From an uncultured Prevotellaceae bacterium (GTDB lineage Bacteria > Bacteroidota > Bacteroidia > Bacteroidales > Muribaculaceae), in contig CAMYCE010000001.1 in assembly GCA_947254205.1 (NCBI GenBank), forward strand, positions 78,925-142,924: a stretch of 64,000 bases of DNA, given 5' to 3'. Position numbers and translations under genes: made by a program. Positions 1 to 8,325 of the stretch are shown here, piece by piece; position 1 is the first letter of the stretch, and the number at the start of each line of letters is the position of its first letter. The notes beneath the pieces were generated by a model. That model was given only the letters and a program-made list of their open reading frames with translations. It ran no database searches and was not told the origin of the DNA.

Positions 1-93
1 ACGACGATTGGAAATACTGGCAATTTAAAGAAATTTTGAGTTTTGGACTCACCTATAAGTTCTCAACCAATTAAGAAATCACCCATCACCACG

Positions 94-711
94 ATGCATC
101 TCTCCTCTTGCAAATTATTGCCACACATTGTGCTACTCTTGATAGCTTGTCGAATGATTTTGCCGGCAACAGCAGGAGCCAACGACCTGCCTCAACGATC
201 GGTGGTGTTGCCTGGCATCAGCGAAGATAGCATGAGGGTGAGACTCGACGAGAGCGACTTGCAACCCATTGAGGGCATTTGGCATTATCCCAACGAGCAA
301 ATCACTCTTGCTATCGAAAAATGGCACGACGTGAAAAACATAGCCTATCGCCTCGTGCTACTGGAAAGTCAAGACCTCGACTTGCTGCCGGGCACAGTGA
401 TGGGTTATATTGCCCCAAGTGCTATCGACAACAAATTTAAATTGTGGCTTTATAGCGAGCGCGACCACTCGTTGCTCTCGACACCGCTTGAGTGTGTGGC
501 CACTCTCAATGCCACAGCCACATCGCTCACATTCGATCCTCCACATTGGGAGGTGAAAACACGAATTAACATTGCTCGATTCCTGCCCTCAATATTTGGG
601 CGGTTCTCAATTACTCCCGAAAAGAAACAAGAGAAATTGCCAATGGGATTTAATAAGATTTATCCCATGGGAGGCAATGGCAATGCTTTTAACGAAATTA
701 GGTATCTATGA
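94..711 (+). CDS. Secreted protein of unknown function
   Basis: The 205-residue product starts with a clear signal peptide (MHLSSCK, then a hydrophobic stretch rich in Leu and Ile ending near ATAGA), so it is probably exported. I chose the ATG at 94 because it directly precedes the signal peptide; an upstream in-frame TTG at 43 would add 17 polar residues. The mature part looks like a small beta-rich domain (EGIWHYPNEQITLAIEK resembles the first strands of lipocalin-like folds), but I do not recognise a family. Its stop overlaps the next gene's ATG (ATGA), so the two are translationally coupled and probably work together. Function unknown. Confidence 0.7.
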   Translation: MHLSSCKLLPHIVLLLIACRMILPATAGANDLPQRSVVLPGISEDSMRVRLDESDLQPIEGIWHYPNEQITLAIEKWHDVKNIAYRLVLLESQDLDLLPGTVMGYIAPSAIDNKFKLWLYSERDHSLLSTPLECVATLNATATSLTFDPPHWEVKTRINIARFLPSIFGRFSITPEKKQEKLPMGFNKIYPMGGNGNAFNEIRYL

Positions 712-1199
712 CAAAATGTGCCACCACATTGATGTGTATTGCCGTGCTGTGTGTGCTGATGCCCATGAACGTTGTGGCACGCACTCGCACCACTCAAAAG
801 TCGCTGCGCAATGCAAGTGCAATAGTCGAGGCTTTGCCACTCGACTCGGTGGCTGTGGCTGAGAGTGGCATTAATCCCAATGCCGTGACCTTGCGAGGCT
901 ATAGCAAGCGAGCAAGCGACAGCAAAGAGTCGTTTTTTATCACCAACAACACCGCTCACAGCATCACCAGCGTGAACATCATGCTGCGCTACACCACCAT
1001 GAGCTCACAACTGTTGCATGAGCGCACTGTGACCCTGCCTGTAACCCTCAAAGCGGGGCAAAGCCAATTGGTGAGCATCAAGTCGTGGGACGTGCAACGA
1101 CTTTTCTACCACTATGCAGGGCCCAAGCCACGCAAGAGTGCCACCCCCTATAAGGTGGCTTTCAGGCTCACCGGCTATGCCATACCCGTGGGCAATTAA
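708..1199 (+). CDS. Secreted protein of unknown function, coupled to upstream gene
   Basis: The 163-residue product has an N-terminal signal peptide (MTKCATTLMCIAVLCVLMP, cleavage probably after VVA). The remainder contains a beta-sandwich-like segment in the middle (FFITNNTAHSITSVNIMLRY, then alternating hydrophobic strands), similar in appearance to small periplasmic or surface Ig-like domains that bind partner proteins. It overlaps the upstream gene by four bases and ends in a short gap facing a convergent gene. I cannot assign a family or function. The overlap and the signal peptides on both products suggest a two-component exported module. Confidence 0.7.
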   Translation: MTKCATTLMCIAVLCVLMPMNVVARTRTTQKSLRNASAIVEALPLDSVAVAESGINPNAVTLRGYSKRASDSKESFFITNNTAHSITSVNIMLRYTTMSSQLLHERTVTLPVTLKAGQSQLVSIKSWDVQRLFYHYAGPKPRKSATPYKVAFRLTGYAIPVGN

Positions 1200-1272
1200 C
1201 TTCTTCACTCACACCGAAAAATTCAATTGAATTATAGGGGAGGGGGGCGAGATTAACAACAAGTAATCATTT

Positions 1273-2055
1273 CTATTGATTCAAGCTACCACCCAAGTAA
1301 CACTTCACCTCACCCACCGGCAATTTTCCCACCAGCAGCAGTGGCACACGGCTTGCATCGATCGACAGCCATGCGCTCAAGTCATCGCTCGATTTTTTGC
1401 GACCATCTTGTGTGAAGTGAAAAGTCACCTTGTGGGCTTGATGCTTGCTCTTGTTGCGCAATTTAATGGTCTCAACCCCTCGATATTGAATGGTGACCGT
1501 TTCTTTTCTCTTGCCCGAAAAAATAACAGTAGAATAGGAACGATTGCGCACAAGATTGTTGAAATCGAGATTGCGCAACATGTAGAACACACTCACCATG
1601 TCGTAGGCATTGCCAGGACTTGAGAGGCTCACATGCTGAGTGGGCTTGCCGCGACGAGTGCGAGTGCACTGTGCCGAAGTTTTGCCACTGCCACGAGTGA
1701 AACTCACCACATCGTGGGCAAAATAGTTTTTCTCGTGAGTGATTTTCTCATATCGTGTGGGCAAAAAATCACCCGTCATGTAGCACTTGAGCGTGTCGCG
1801 CACAGGGTAAATGTTATCGGCCCACGAGCGTGTCTTGCCAATGAGTTGGGCATAATAGCCTGCCCCCGAACGTTGAATCGACAACTGAGCATTGCCCGCA
1901 TGTTTCCAAATGATGCCCCAGTGATACACAATTTGATAGTTCAAGGTTTCGGTTGTGTAGCTACGAGCCGGAGCCTCTTGTGCCCCCACAACTGCAAAGG
2001 CAAGCATTACCACAAAGGCCAGCATTACACGTTTTAAAGCATTGAAAATCTTCAT
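1273..2055 (-). CDS. DUF3108 domain-containing exported protein
   Basis: The 260-residue product has a signal peptide (hydrophobic VMLAFVVMLAFAVVGA) followed by a domain matching the DUF3108 pattern: an opening strand LNYQIVYHWGIIWKHAGNAQL, a YPVRDTLKCYMTGDFLPTRYEK segment, and a closing segment that ends in a surface-compatible LLLVGKLPVGEVKCYL strand. DUF3108 proteins are periplasmic or outer-membrane-associated beta proteins of unknown role, common in Bacteroidetes. It is a single-gene unit, convergent with the two secreted proteins upstream in the window, and separated from the C69 peptidase gene by a repeat element. The family call is from recognition of the overall pattern, not a search. 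Confidence 0.75.
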   Translation of the reverse strand: MKIFNALKRVMLAFVVMLAFAVVGAQEAPARSYTTETLNYQIVYHWGIIWKHAGNAQLSIQRSGAGYYAQLIGKTRSWADNIYPVRDTLKCYMTGDFLPTRYEKITHEKNYFAHDVVSFTRGSGKTSAQCTRTRRGKPTQHVSLSSPGNAYDMVSVFYMLRNLDFNNLVRNRSYSTVIFSGKRKETVTIQYRGVETIKLRNKSKHQAHKVTFHFTQDGRKKSSDDLSAWLSIDASRVPLLLVGKLPVGEVKCYLGGSLNQ

Positions 2056-2109
2056 ATAAGATCATTTATTTTTTCATTTTAATTTAGACCCCCTAAGCTT
2101 CAAAAGGTT

Positions 2110-2299
2110 TAACCCAAATCGGGCATTAGGTTTCTTTGTATTTGACAATTTATTTTGAGGGGTTTTTGATTGATTTTGAGGGCGTTTAGCGGGCTAAACA
2201 ACCGAAAAAAACAGTCAAAAAGAACCAAAATAAATGGCAAAGATGAAGAAAAGCCCAAAATATTATCTTCATGCGACCTAATGACCGATTGGGGTTTAA
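2110..2299. repeat. MITE-like element, copy A (about 190 bp)
   Basis: The two ends are inverted repeats of CCAATCGGTCATTAGG type (left end with one change, GGGCATTAGG). The interior holds a small palindrome GTTTAGCGGGCTAAAC and an AT-rich stretch. It encodes no protein. Nearly the same sequence occurs at 16630-16819, and partial copies occur at 18262, 58015, 63657 and 63908. It lies between the DUF3108 gene and the C69 peptidase gene. Confidence 0.85.
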
Positions 2300-2311
2300 C
2301 CCTCAAAACAC

Positions 2312-2349
2312 AGAATCACACTCCACTGCAAGCCGTGGAGTGTGATTCT
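2312..2349 (-). terminator. Hairpin terminator for the C69 peptidase gene
   Basis: A perfect 15-bp stem (AGAATCACACTCCAC / GTGGAGTGTGATTCT) with an 8-base loop lies 33 bases after the peptidase stop. It sits beside repeat copy A, which could add further transcriptional separation from the DUF3108 gene. Confidence 0.75.
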
Positions 2350-2381
2350 CTATTTTGATATTGCTCTGAAAAAGATAGAAC

Positions 2382-4049
2382 TTATTTCTCGATTTCTTCA
2401 ACTTTCAAGCGATCGCCCGATCCACGAGCAACAGTCTCGTAGTATTCTTGGGTGTATCCACCAAAGTTGGGTTGCACGGGAGTGCCAGCCTCGTTGCGCT
2501 CAAACTCGCCATTTTTTTCCTTCTTGATATTGCCGTCAAGATATTTCACAAAGAGATATTTGGCAAGTTTTTGATATTGTTGAGTAGCATCTTGAGCACT
2601 GGTTGCGCTATAATTGGTGAGGAATTTCACAGCTTGAGCAGGATTGCTCTTGCACAATTCTTGAGCCTTGGCCTCGATTGTGGCTTGATTTTTCTCGAAA
2701 CCGTCTTCAAGACCACCCTGCACCTTGCGAATGTCCTTAATCATGTAGCTATAGCGGTTGTAGGCTTGATTGGCAACCAAGTTGTTAACCCAAAATGCCG
2801 AACCAAAGTCGAAGGTATAGAGATCGGCCTTGCCACGACGATAGCTCTCGGGCACCTCGGTGATAGAGCAATACATGGGCACAAACACGGCAGTGTTGGC
2901 ATCGTCAACACCAAACCACAGGCAACCTCCCACGGCATTGGGCAACCAAGAGCGCATTTGCGACACAAACACCCAACCAGTTTGCTGAGTGGCAATAGCA
3001 CGCTCATGGCTATAGGTCACGCCATCAACCTTAAACTCCATGGGACGCCAGCGATAGGGCACGCCATAGTAGTTGGTGGCACCGGGATCTTTGGTCATGT
3101 CGAAGGGAGTGCCCTCATAGTGGTCGCGCATCATGTTTTGCAAGTCGCGATTGCTCACTTTGCGATCGGGTTTCACATAGAGGGGCATCACATCAACATT
3201 TTTCTTGCCACGAATGAAGGGCAAATAGGCATCCATGCCACTCTTGAAGCGATTGAAATAGCTCCACACACGTGCATCACAACCACGCAAGCTACCAAAG
3301 GTGCGAGGCGAATAGGCAGTAGAGAATTCAAAATCGGCATCTTTGCCAGTAAAGTAACCCATCTTGCGGGCAAACGAAATCACGTCTTTGCTATACAAGC
3401 AGTTGGCCTTGTCTTTCAAGGGGAACTTATAGATGCGGCTTTGGTTGGCATGACCACTGATGCAGTCGTCGGGAATGCGCATAGCCACCCACACGGCACC
3501 TTTCTCCTTGGCACCCTTGCCAATCAACTCCATCACCCAAATTTCGTTGGGGTCGCCAATCGAGAACGACTCGCCACCACTGCAATAGCCATATTTTGCT
3601 ACCAAGTCGGTCATCACTTTAATGGCTTCGCGAGCAGTTTTGGAACGCTGCAAGGCCACATAGATGAGGCTACCATAGTCCATGATCGACTTGCCCGATT
3701 GGTCGGTGAGTTCTTCACGACCTCCCCAAGTCGACTCGGCAATAGTGACTTGGTGCTCGTTGATGTTGCCCACCACGGCATAGGTGTGGGGCACCTCGTC
3801 GATTTTGCCCAAAAACACGCCCGAATCCCAGTCGCGAATGTCGCGCATCGAGCCGGGCTGATGATCGGCTGCCGGCAAATATTGCAAGTCGCCATAGAGC
3901 ACATGAGCATCGGCAGCATAGGTGATCAAGGTGCTACCATCGGTCGATGCTTTTTTACCTACCAGCAAATTAGTACAAGCCAGTGCTTCAACCCCGGCAA
4001 AGGTTGCGGCTGCAACCAACAAAAGTGTGAAATTTTTTCTGATATTCAT
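2382..4049 (-). CDS. C69 family dipeptidase (PepD-type Ntn hydrolase)
   Basis: The 555-residue product is a peptidase of family C69, hydrolysing dipeptides. After an N-terminal leader ending in ALA, the mature chain would start at Cys25 (ACTNLLVGKKAS), the nucleophile exposed by processing in this family. Other family features are visible: the TYAVVGNINEHQVTIAESTWGGRE segment, the SIMDYGSLIYVALQRSKTAREAI segment, GGESFSIGDPNEIWVMEL and GATNYYGVPYRWRPM. The length fits Bacteroidales secreted C69 enzymes. The leader suggests export to the periplasm, where it could process short peptides for uptake. It is a single-gene unit with its own terminator; the PPTase gene upstream is also on the minus strand but separated by 37 bases. 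Confidence 0.92.
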   Translation of the reverse strand: MNIRKNFTLLLVAAATFAGVEALACTNLLVGKKASTDGSTLITYAADAHVLYGDLQYLPAADHQPGSMRDIRDWDSGVFLGKIDEVPHTYAVVGNINEHQVTIAESTWGGREELTDQSGKSIMDYGSLIYVALQRSKTAREAIKVMTDLVAKYGYCSGGESFSIGDPNEIWVMELIGKGAKEKGAVWVAMRIPDDCISGHANQSRIYKFPLKDKANCLYSKDVISFARKMGYFTGKDADFEFSTAYSPRTFGSLRGCDARVWSYFNRFKSGMDAYLPFIRGKKNVDVMPLYVKPDRKVSNRDLQNMMRDHYEGTPFDMTKDPGATNYYGVPYRWRPMEFKVDGVTYSHERAIATQQTGWVFVSQMRSWLPNAVGGCLWFGVDDANTAVFVPMYCSITEVPESYRRGKADLYTFDFGSAFWVNNLVANQAYNRYSYMIKDIRKVQGGLEDGFEKNQATIEAKAQELCKSNPAQAVKFLTNYSATSAQDATQQYQKLAKYLFVKYLDGNIKKEKNGEFERNEAGTPVQPNFGGYTQEYYETVARGSGDRLKVEEIEK

Positions 4050-4086
4050 GTTAGTAATTGTTTATATATTCTTAATGAAACACAGG

Positions 4087-4755
4087 TTAAATTAATGTTG
4101 TCAAGTTCATGCTTTGCTCAACATGGCAATGTGCACACGCAAATGTGAGCATGAGTGTTGTGTCAAGCATAGTGCAAAGATAAAAATCTTCGGCAACAAA
4201 TGCACCATGATGTTGCAAAGATTCACCCACTTGAGGCGTAATAAAGGGGTGCAACACAATTTCATCGCGATAATTCTTGACCAAGGCGCGCTCGCCAATG
4301 GTCTTAAAAATAGCCTCCTTGCCTGTCCATGCCACCAAGTGCCCCATTTCGTCGGTGGGTTGCAACCAGTTTTTTTCGTTCTCGCTCAAGAAGCCGTTGC
4401 GCACATTGAGCACCCGCCTGCCATATCGCTCCACATCAATGCCCATAGCATGGTCGCGATTGAAAGCTATGCCCAAAAAACCTCGTGTGTGGGCCACCGA
4501 TAGATAGCCCTGATAGTCGCTAAGATAGGGCAAGCGGTCGGCATTGTGCTGCAACTCTACCCCAACGCCCAACATGTGCTTGAGCAGCAATCGCTCGCCC
4601 AGCAACTCTTGCCGGCGACTCTCGGCACGCGCCTCGCAGTGGTGAGGCAGTCGCTCTTGCTGGCACAAGCGTGCCAACTCTTGCGACGATTCGTTGAGCA
4701 ACCAGCAATGCATCACTGTGCCATCGACAAAGGTGTGAGTTCCGGCGTAGGGCAT
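4087..4755 (-). CDS. 4'-phosphopantetheinyl transferase superfamily protein (Sfp-type)
   Basis: The 222-residue product has the two signature motifs of Sfp-type transferases: MGIDVERYGRR (Mg-binding Asp) and WTGKEAIFKTIG (WxxKEAxxK). Such enzymes move the phosphopantetheine arm of coenzyme A to the serine of carrier proteins such as acyl carrier protein. The length is normal for the family. The gene lies 18 bases downstream of gldE in the same direction, an arrangement common in Bacteroidetes, so the pair is probably co-transcribed. No carrier-protein or polyketide gene is in the window, so the substrate is likely a housekeeping or lipid acyl carrier protein. Confidence 0.9.
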   Translation of the reverse strand: MPYAGTHTFVDGTVMHCWLLNESSQELARLCQQERLPHHCEARAESRRQELLGERLLLKHMLGVGVELQHNADRLPYLSDYQGYLSVAHTRGFLGIAFNRDHAMGIDVERYGRRVLNVRNGFLSENEKNWLQPTDEMGHLVAWTGKEAIFKTIGERALVKNYRDEIVLHPFITPQVGESLQHHGAFVAEDFYLCTMLDTTLMLTFACAHCHVEQSMNLTTLI

Positions 4756-4773
4756 AGGGCAATCAACTGAGAA

Positions 4774-6135
4774 TTAATTGCCCTTCTCGTCGTCCGACAA
4801 AGGGGTCACATAAACTCTCACCTTGGCTATGCGATATTTCTTGACCTTGAGCACCAAGAAATTGCAACGCCCACACTTGATGCCCTCTTTCTCTTTCAAG
4901 AAGTCGCCTTTGGCATTGAGCAAAAGGCCTGCAATAGTTTCGGCATTTTCAAGATAATCACTAAAATCGGCCTCCTCGGTGCCTGTGACCTCATAGAAGT
5001 CGTCGAGCGTGGTTTTGGCATCAAATATATAGGTGTTTTCGGCTATTTTGCTATAGAATTTCTCTTCGGTGTCATATTCATCGTCGATGTCGCCCACAAT
5101 CTCTTCGAGCACATCTTCGAGCGTGGCAATGCCTTGCACACAGCCAAACTCGTCGACCACAACTGCCATGTGCATCTTCTTGGTGCGAAAATCTTCGAGC
5201 AGGTCATCGATAGCACGTGTTTCGGGCACAAAATACACAGGACGCAATAGTTGTTGCCACTTGAAACTGCTGTCGCACTTGCCAATATAGGGCAACAAGT
5301 CTTTGGCATAGAGCATGCCCTTAATGTTGTCGGGGCTATCTTGATACACGGGCATGCGCGAGTAGCCATTTTCAACCACAGTAGCCACTACCCCATCAAA
5401 GGGCTCATCATAGTCGATGGCCACCACATCAACGCGTGGACGCATGATTTCGGTCACCGTTTTGTCGCCAAAGGTGAGAATGCCTTTGAGCATTTGTTTC
5501 TCGTCGCTCGATGTGACCTCACTGGCATCAAGAGCACGCGAGAGGTCGTCGACCGACAAGCTATCAGAGCGTTTTGAAACCGCCTTGCGCACAATGAAAG
5601 TGCCCTTTAGCATCAACTTTGACAATGGCCCAAAAAGGCTCATCATCACTTGCAGACCTGAGGCCGTGAACTGCGCAAAACGTGCATTGTGGTTGCTGGC
5701 ATAGAGCTTGGGTATCACTTCGCCAAACAGCAGTATCAAAAAAGTTAATATCACCGTTTGCACCACAAAATTGGCCACAACACTGTTGAACTCAAAAATT
5801 TGATTCATGGCAAAATTCAGGAGCACAGCAATGAGAATATTGACCATGTTGTTACCAATCAATATTGTGGCGAGCAACCGCTCGGGCTTTGACAGCAATT
5901 GATTGATGCGCTCGCGCATGGCTTCGTTTCTTATCTCGGCCACATCGTCTTTGGTGAGCGAGAAAAAAGCAATCTCTGCACCCGAATTATAGGCCGAGAA
6001 AAACAATCCTAATGTTGCAAGGACAATTGCGATGATGCTGTCCATGGTGGGCGCATTTAATGCGATGGCAACTTGTGGATCGCCCGAGAAGGCGCAAAGC
6101 AGACTCAAAATACAAGAAAGAGGGTCAGGGTCCAA
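4774..6135 (-). CDS. gldE: Gliding-motility-associated protein GldE (CNNM/CBS hemolysin-C family)
   Basis: The 453-residue product has an N-terminal DUF21/CNNM membrane domain (about residues 30-215, with hydrophobic helices such as ILIAVLLNFAMNQIFEF and FVVQTVILTFLILLFGEVIPKLYA), a pair of CBS domains (about 220-345, with GYSRMPVYQDSPDNIKGMLYAKD and HMAVVVDEFGCVQGIATLEDVLEEIVGDI) and a C-terminal CorC/HlyC domain. GldE homologues are inner-membrane proteins linked to GldD and T9SS/gliding machinery in Bacteroidetes; the relatives are Mg/Co transport-associated. I accept the TTG start at 6135 because the opening residues MDPDPLS are typical of GldE; an ATG at 6045 would remove them. It precedes the PPTase gene. 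Confidence 0.87.
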   Translation of the reverse strand: MDPDPLSCILSLLCAFSGDPQVAIALNAPTMDSIIAIVLATLGLFFSAYNSGAEIAFFSLTKDDVAEIRNEAMRERINQLLSKPERLLATILIGNNMVNILIAVLLNFAMNQIFEFNSVVANFVVQTVILTFLILLFGEVIPKLYASNHNARFAQFTASGLQVMMSLFGPLSKLMLKGTFIVRKAVSKRSDSLSVDDLSRALDASEVTSSDEKQMLKGILTFGDKTVTEIMRPRVDVVAIDYDEPFDGVVATVVENGYSRMPVYQDSPDNIKGMLYAKDLLPYIGKCDSSFKWQQLLRPVYFVPETRAIDDLLEDFRTKKMHMAVVVDEFGCVQGIATLEDVLEEIVGDIDDEYDTEEKFYSKIAENTYIFDAKTTLDDFYEVTGTEEADFSDYLENAETIAGLLLNAKGDFLKEKEGIKCGRCNFLVLKVKKYRIAKVRVYVTPLSDDEKGN

Positions 6136-6220
6136 AATAAGGTAATTTTAGTTCAACAATTCAGGTCACAGCCCTTGAAAGCTCGCGACCCACACCGAGG
6201 CATAAATGCCAACTGCATTG

Positions 6221-6228
6221 CAAATTTA
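6221..6228 (-). promoter_or_regulatory. Possible -7 box for gldE
   Basis: The minus strand reads TAAATTTG here, matching TAnnTTTG, 86 bases before the gldE TTG start. No convincing -33 TTTG lies at the expected distance, so this is weak. Confidence 0.3.
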
Positions 6229-6318
6229 ATTAAAATTTTTGAGCTTCCTAACCCTATTTCAATAAAAACCTCGCCAAAAGTTTTTTTTGAAGATGTTCCA
6301 TCTATATCATTGCAAAAA

Positions 6319-6358
6319 TTGCCCCACGGTCGCATTGCTTGGGGCAACCGTGGGGCAA
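6319..6358 (-). terminator. Strong hairpin terminator after the metal-uptake cluster
   Basis: A 12-bp stem (TTGCCCCACGGT / ACCGTGGGGCAA) is followed on the minus strand by ATTTTTGC, a typical intrinsic terminator located 110 bases after the last lipoprotein gene. Between this hairpin and the gene lies a GT-rich stretch (6363-6455) with alternating GTGTGT runs and no coding content. Confidence 0.8.
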
Positions 6359-6468
6359 GAAAGGTGTGTGTGTGTGCGGGCACAATCAGTAGCTGCGACC
6401 TAAATTCAAGGTATAAATGTGTGTGTGTTTATATACATGTGTATCTCGTGTGTTAATTGAGATTGGAT

Positions 6469-7494
6469 TTAGAACCAGTATTTACCCGACTCAGGCTTGG
6501 TGTCTCCATTCATCTTGTAGTAAAGCTCGGTGATAGCCTCTTTCTCGGTGATGCCTAAGCCCTCTACAAGAGTATTGACAATGCGTTGCGAGCCCGGCGA
6601 GAGCTCGGCCATTGTGGTTTTTTCGGTGATGTCCCACAAGTCTTCACACCTCTCAAGCTCGTCGCGGTCGAGATAAACAACCACAGGAATCACGATGGCA
6701 GGATACCAGCGCTCGTTTTTGAGTTGCTCTGCCGATGGTCTCCAATCGGCAATCGACTTGGGCTTGTCGTTAAACTTCATGTTAATCAATCGGCTTTCTT
6801 TTGTGCCTTTAGCCTCCATGAGCATGATGTTGAGGTCAAAAGCTTGACGACAGTAGCCAAACGACACCATGCCCTTAAAGCCCAACGGATTTTCACGACC
6901 TCCATACTGTGCCAAACCACTGTGAATGGTCTTGTTCCAAGGAGTGGGGTCGATGTAGTCATAGCGCATGAAATCGGCACCGGCTGCATTGTCGATAGCC
7001 TCATCAAAAAGCGAGAGACTCTTTTGATTTTTTATCACAAAAAAGTGTTGATAATGTGCACTTTTGCCACCATCAATAAACTCGCCGTTGAGCAATTTGC
7101 CATCTTTGTCATAATACTTGATGTCGATAGCATGATAGGCTGCAGCCGCGGTGTTTTGGGCTTTGTTGTAGCTCATGGCATAAAGGGCTTTGGGGTTGCC
7201 ACTTGCTGCCACCCACTTGCCATCTTGCAACGAGAATTCAAACTGTTGAGGCACACCAAAAAATTTGGTGCCTTCGGCCGTGCCATTTTGGTGGAAACCG
7301 GAGTAGCCGTGCAAATGCCCCTCATAGACATTGATGACAACCTTGGCAGGCATCACCCCCTCAATCTTGTTTTGAGGTACTTCGGGCTTAGGAGTGGGTT
7401 CATCTTTTTTGTTGCCCGAACAAGCAAGCATGCTTCCTGCCAGCACTGCTGTCGCTGCCAGTAGCATCATTGATTTAAATATTTCTTTAAACAT
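6469..7494 (-). CDS. Lipoprotein of unknown function, TonB-receptor-linked (first of two)
   Basis: The 341-residue product has a lipoprotein signal peptide with the lipobox LACS (Cys25), followed by a low-complexity linker (GNKKDEPTPKPEVPQNK). The mature part has several His-containing segments (EGHLHGYSGFHQNG, SAHYQHFFVIKNQ). Parts resemble the neighbouring lipoprotein at 7553: both have KYYDKDGKLLN / DYYNAKGEPMN, a QHFF segment, and a NPLGFKGMVSFG / NPMGFKGFVKFN segment, so they are probably paralogues. The C-terminal 100 residues are additional. It lies last in a minus-strand cluster with a TonB receptor, so a role in binding or delivering the receptor's ligand is inferred. Family not recognised. 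Confidence 0.75.
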   Translation of the reverse strand: MFKEIFKSMMLLAATAVLAGSMLACSGNKKDEPTPKPEVPQNKIEGVMPAKVVINVYEGHLHGYSGFHQNGTAEGTKFFGVPQQFEFSLQDGKWVAASGNPKALYAMSYNKAQNTAAAAYHAIDIKYYDKDGKLLNGEFIDGGKSAHYQHFFVIKNQKSLSLFDEAIDNAAGADFMRYDYIDPTPWNKTIHSGLAQYGGRENPLGFKGMVSFGYCRQAFDLNIMLMEAKGTKESRLINMKFNDKPKSIADWRPSAEQLKNERWYPAIVIPVVVYLDRDELERCEDLWDITEKTTMAELSPGSQRIVNTLVEGLGITEKEAITELYYKMNGDTKPESGKYWF

Positions 7495-7552
7495 GATTTG
7501 TTGATTTTTTTAATAAACTTGTTTTTTATAATATTAATGATTATCTCTATTA

Positions 7553-8299
7553 TTATTTAATCACCTCAATGGGCAGTATCACCTTGAAGTCCCACAAGGC
7601 CTTGCCCACTTGCTCTTTGCTGGGCATCCAAAATGGCGATGGCTTGCCGTCGCGGTCAAACTTGGTTTTGTTGCCTGAGTGCATGAGCGAGACTGTGAGG
7701 TCAAATTTCTTAACATTGCCATTAAACTTCACAAAGCCTTTGAATCCCATAGGGTTGCTATTGCCAATAAACTTGCCATTGAGCACGTCGGCATAGGTGT
7801 AGTCGAAGGGCAGTTCATCATGCTTTTTCACACGCACCAAGGCAGTGCCGTTGTGACGAAAATATTCAAAGAAATGTTGATGAATTTTGTCTTGCTCATT
7901 TTCAAAGAACTGCTTGTTCATGGGCTCACCCTTGGCATTGTAATAGTCGATAGTGAGCGCATACACCACATTGGGATTATCGTGAGTGCTTTTCACCTGA
8001 AATTTTGACAAGCCACGATTGGTGATGCGAAAGTTCTCGCCTTTCACCACCTCCCAGTATATCACCTGCTTGCTTGTGGCATCGGCCACAAAATCGTCCT
8101 CGCTCGGATTGGCCTCAAAGCGTGCCTCGCCCTTGAGCGTGCCTTCTACCAGCGTGAACACAGCCGTGGTGGGGTCTTCATGCAACTTGTTGTTGTTTTC
8201 ATTTTCGGGTTTCGCAGGCTCGTTGCCACAAGCCACAGCAATCATTGCCACCATAGCGATGGCAACGGCGTGCAATAGAGAATGTTTCTTTGTTTTCAT
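7553..8299 (-). CDS. Lipoprotein of unknown function, TonB-receptor-linked (second of two)
   Basis: The 248-residue product has a lipoprotein signal with lipobox AVAC (Cys24) and a polar Asn/Glu-rich linker, consistent with surface display. A His-rich patch (DKIHQHFFEYFRHNG) aligns with the QHFF segment in the next gene's product, and the motif NPMGFKGFVKFN is shared. The gene starts 26 bases after the TonB receptor stop and is followed by the related lipoprotein after 58 bases, so the three are very likely one transcription unit. Metal or metal-chelate binding is my inference from the His patch and the receptor type; no catalytic motif is visible. Confidence 0.75.
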   Translation of the reverse strand: MKTKKHSLLHAVAIAMVAMIAVACGNEPAKPENENNNKLHEDPTTAVFTLVEGTLKGEARFEANPSEDDFVADATSKQVIYWEVVKGENFRITNRGLSKFQVKSTHDNPNVVYALTIDYYNAKGEPMNKQFFENEQDKIHQHFFEYFRHNGTALVRVKKHDELPFDYTYADVLNGKFIGNSNPMGFKGFVKFNGNVKKFDLTVSLMHSGNKTKFDRDGKPSPFWMPSKEQVGKALWDFKVILPIEVIK

Positions 8300-8325
8300 C
8301 TGTTATATCTATTTTTTGTTATTAT

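Noticed and set aside
2448..4148. 566-codon open frame opposite the C69 peptidase gene
   Set aside because: It is a His-rich shadow of the real gene: the minus-strand frame encodes a full C69 peptidase with signal peptide and catalytic Cys.
6360..6455. GT-rich stretch, considered as a phase-variable repeat
   Set aside because: The GTGTGT runs are short and irregular and lie after the operon stop, so slippage would not change a protein.
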